A DNA stretch of 60,837 nucleotides. It comes from Streptomyces phaeochromogenes (GTDB lineage Bacteria; Actinomycetota; Actinomycetes; Streptomycetales; Streptomycetaceae). Shown here in pieces: positions 58,948 through 60,837 of the stretch (positions are counted from its first letter, which is position 1; each line of letters begins with the position of its first letter). Location: assembly GCF_001418655.1 (NCBI RefSeq), contig NZ_LIQZ01000303.1:1-60837 (forward strand), in the 5' to 3' direction. The position numbers and the translations under genes are program-made. The notes below the pieces were generated by a model that saw only the letters and a list, made by a program, of their open reading frames with translations, did no database searches and was not told where the DNA came from.

Positions 58948-59825
58948 GCGCCACCGCGATCCGTGTACGTCCCCGTAGTACCGAGTCCGGCCACCCCGGC
59001 CCCCGCCGCCCCAGGGGAAGGGGCCTCGGCCTGGTCGCCTGGCTGGCCGGGATCGTCTTCTTCCTGCCCATCGCCTGGATGGCCCTGACGTCCTTCCACT
59101 CCGAGGAGGACGCGGCGACCAATCCGCCGTCCTTCGGGGCAGCGCTCACCCTCGACGGCTACCGCGAGTTCTTCGGCACGGGCGGCGGCGCGAGCCCCTG
59201 GCCGTCACTGATCAACTCGACGGTGGCATCGCTGGTATCAACGCTCCTCGTGCTCCTCCTGGCCCTCCCCGCGGCCTACGCACTCTCCATCCGCCCGGTG
59301 AAGAAGTGGACGGACGTCCTGTTCTTCTTCCTCTCGACGAAGATGCTCCCGGTGGTGGCGGGCCTCCTGCCCATCTACCTCTTCGCCAAGAACACCGGAA
59401 TGCTGGACAACATCTGGCTCCTGGTCATCCTCTACACCTCGATGAACCTGCCGATCGCCGTGTGGATGATGCAGTCGTTCCTCTCCGAGGTCCCGGTGGC
59501 CATCATCGAGGCGGCACAGATAGACGGCGCGAAACTGCCCACCATCCTCGCCCGGGTCGTAGCCCCCATCGCCCTGCCGGGCATCGCGGCCACAGCCCTG
59601 ATCTGCTTCATCTTCAGCTGGAACGAGCTGCTGTTCGCCCGGGTCCTCACGGGCGTGGTGGCGGAGACCGCCCCCGTCTTCCTCACCGGCTTCATCACCA
59701 GTCAGGGCCTGTTCCTGGCGAAGGTGTGCGCCGCGTCGCTCGTCATCTCCCTGCCGGTGCTCGCCGCGGGGTTCGCCGCCCAGGACAAACTGGTCCAGGG
59801 CCTGTCGTTGGGAGCCGTGAAATGA
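58944..59825 (+). CDS. Polyol/sugar ABC transporter permease (MalG/SmoG type)
   Basis: This 293-residue permease has six membrane segments and the EAA loop (IIEAAQIDGAKLPTILARVVAPI). The STKMLPVVAGLLPIYLFAKN stretch is characteristic of the polyol transporter branch. It overlaps both neighbours by four bases. Confidence 0.93.
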   Translation: MSATAIRVRPRSTESGHPGPRRPRGRGLGLVAWLAGIVFFLPIAWMALTSFHSEEDAATNPPSFGAALTLDGYREFFGTGGGASPWPSLINSTVASLVSTLLVLLLALPAAYALSIRPVKKWTDVLFFFLSTKMLPVVAGLLPIYLFAKNTGMLDNIWLLVILYTSMNLPIAVWMMQSFLSEVPVAIIEAAQIDGAKLPTILARVVAPIALPGIAATALICFIFSWNELLFARVLTGVVAETAPVFLTGFITSQGLFLAKVCAASLVISLPVLAAGFAAQDKLVQGLSLGAVK

Positions 59826-60811
59826 AGGCCGCAGTCATCGAGTCCGTGGGCCGTGCCGTCGTGGCCGAGGTCCCGGACCCGACGCCGGGCCCCCGCGAGG
59901 TCGTCGTCGAGGTCGCCGCCTGCGGCCTCTGCGGCACCGACCTGCACATACTCCAGGGCGAGTTCGCGCCCAAACTGCCGATCGTGCCGGGCCACGAGTT
60001 CGCGGGCGAGGTGGTCGGGGTGGGCACCCAGGTCACCGAGCTCTCACTCGGCGACCAGGTTGCCGTGGACCCCTCCCTCTACTGCTACGAGTGCCGGTTC
60101 TGCCGTACGGGCCACAACAACCTCTGCGAGCGCTGGGCGGCCATCGGAGTCACCACGGCAGGCGGCGCGGCCCAGTACGCCGTCGCCCCCGTGGCGAACT
60201 GCGTCAAGCTCCCCGAGCACATCCGCACCCAGGACGCGGCCCTCGTCGAGCCCCTCTCCTGCGCGGTCCGCGGCTACGACGTACTGAACTCCCGCCTGGG
60301 CGCCCACGTCCTCATCTACGGCTCCGGAACCATGGGCCTGATGATGCTGGAACTCGCGAAGCGGACGGGTGCGGCGAGCGTCGACGTGGTCGACATCAAC
60401 CCGCAGCGGCTCGAAACGGCCGCGCGGCTCGGCGTCTCGGCGACGGCCACCGGGGCCGACGAACTGGACCGGCCTCAGGGGTGGGACCTGGTGGTCGACG
60501 CGACGGGCAACGCGGCGGCGATCCAGGACGGCCTGGAGCGGGTGGCCAAGGCCGGCACGTTCCTCCAGTTCGGCGTGGCGGACTACTCGACCCGGGTCAC
60601 GATCGATCCGTACCGCATCTACAACCAGGAGATCACCATCACCGGGTCCATGGCCGTCCTCCACAGCTTCGAGCGGGCGGCTGAGCTCTTCGCGACAGGC
60701 GTCCTGGACCCGGACATCTTCATCAGCGACCGCCTGCCGCTGGACCAGTACCCCCAGGCCCTGGACCAGTTCGCCTCGGGCATCGGCCGAAAGATCGTGG
60801 TGGTCCCGTAG
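59822..60811 (+). CDS. Zinc-dependent polyol/alcohol dehydrogenase
   Basis: This 329-residue medium-chain dehydrogenase has catalytic zinc ligands Cys37 (CGTDLH), His58 and Glu59 (GHEFAGE). Structural zinc cysteines 88, 91, 94 and 102 have the normal spacing. The NAD loop is VLIYGSGTMGLMMLEL. As the last gene of the polyol ABC operon it probably oxidises the imported polyol to a ketose. Which polyol (arabitol, mannitol, sorbitol or another) cannot be read. It ends 26 bases before the window edge. Confidence 0.93.
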   Translation: MKAAVIESVGRAVVAEVPDPTPGPREVVVEVAACGLCGTDLHILQGEFAPKLPIVPGHEFAGEVVGVGTQVTELSLGDQVAVDPSLYCYECRFCRTGHNNLCERWAAIGVTTAGGAAQYAVAPVANCVKLPEHIRTQDAALVEPLSCAVRGYDVLNSRLGAHVLIYGSGTMGLMMLELAKRTGAASVDVVDINPQRLETAARLGVSATATGADELDRPQGWDLVVDATGNAAAIQDGLERVAKAGTFLQFGVADYSTRVTIDPYRIYNQEITITGSMAVLHSFERAAELFATGVLDPDIFISDRLPLDQYPQALDQFASGIGRKIVVVP

Positions 60812-60837
60812 GGGGATTCCGCCCCCGCCGCCCCTAC

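Overview
The window looks like a chromosomal segment of a Streptomyces or a close relative. GC is very high, GTG and TTG starts are common, and TTA leucine codons are almost absent. It carries mycothiol-type DinB proteins and an actinobacterial ectABCD operon, and its sugar ABC transporters have no ATPase of their own, as is usual in streptomycetes that share one MsiK-type ATPase. I saw no tRNA, rRNA, CRISPR array, integrase or transposase.

Region 1 (1-19500) is mixed housekeeping and stress genes: a GNAT acetyltransferase, a FrnE/DsbA-like oxidoreductase, a class V aminotransferase, an ECF sigma factor with an anti-sigma protein fused to a mycothiol-DinB domain, a divergent MarR/Old Yellow Enzyme pair with two visible operators, ectABCD (minus strand), a DinB protein, a DUF1349 protein, an alpha-ketoglutaric semialdehyde dehydrogenase divergent from an IclR regulator, a two-component system, a class B penicillin-binding protein and a purine permease.

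Region 2 (19700-46000) is a large pectin and hemicellulose utilisation locus. A SigE-type sigma factor and a membrane-anchored partner precede a PL3 pectate lyase and a PL4 rhamnogalacturonan lyase. Then come two PL9 genes (one truncated, with its catalytic lysine replaced by glutamate), a two-module GH43 enzyme, a PL1-CE8-CE8 operon (lyase plus two pectin methylesterases) and a CE12 rhamnogalacturonan acetylesterase. A tightly overlapped minus-strand operon follows: permease, permease, PL1, Gfo/Idh dehydrogenase, DUF6807, GH43, PL1, solute-binding lipoprotein. It has LacI-type palindromes upstream. A gntR-dapA-like-ilvD/edd operon completes the region. Secreted enzymes would cut and de-esterify pectin, the transporter would import oligomers, and cytosolic enzymes would finish them.

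Region 3 (46100-49130) is an island with different composition. It begins with a decayed metallo-beta-lactamase-fold gene. Next is a head-to-head pair: a SLOG-domain protein with four membrane segments, and a TIR-domain protein with one membrane segment and an exported C-terminal domain. The TIR gene contains a rare TTA codon. This resembles a membrane-based relative of Thoeris NAD-signalling immunity and is the best candidate for an undescribed system.

Region 4 (49140-60837) contains a DinB protein, a quinone-type reductase, an MFS exporter, a uronate oxidation set (uronate dehydrogenase divergent from 5-dehydro-4-deoxyglucarate dehydratase plus a coupled protein of unknown function) and a DeoR regulator. 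The DeoR gene precedes a four-gene overlapped polyol-type operon: binding protein, two permeases and a zinc alcohol dehydrogenase. With the semialdehyde dehydrogenase at 11360-12889, the window encodes the first and the last two steps of the oxidative galacturonate pathway.

A family of short GC-rich hairpin repeats separates several transcription units (positions 13, 11222, 17930, 31976 and 32939).
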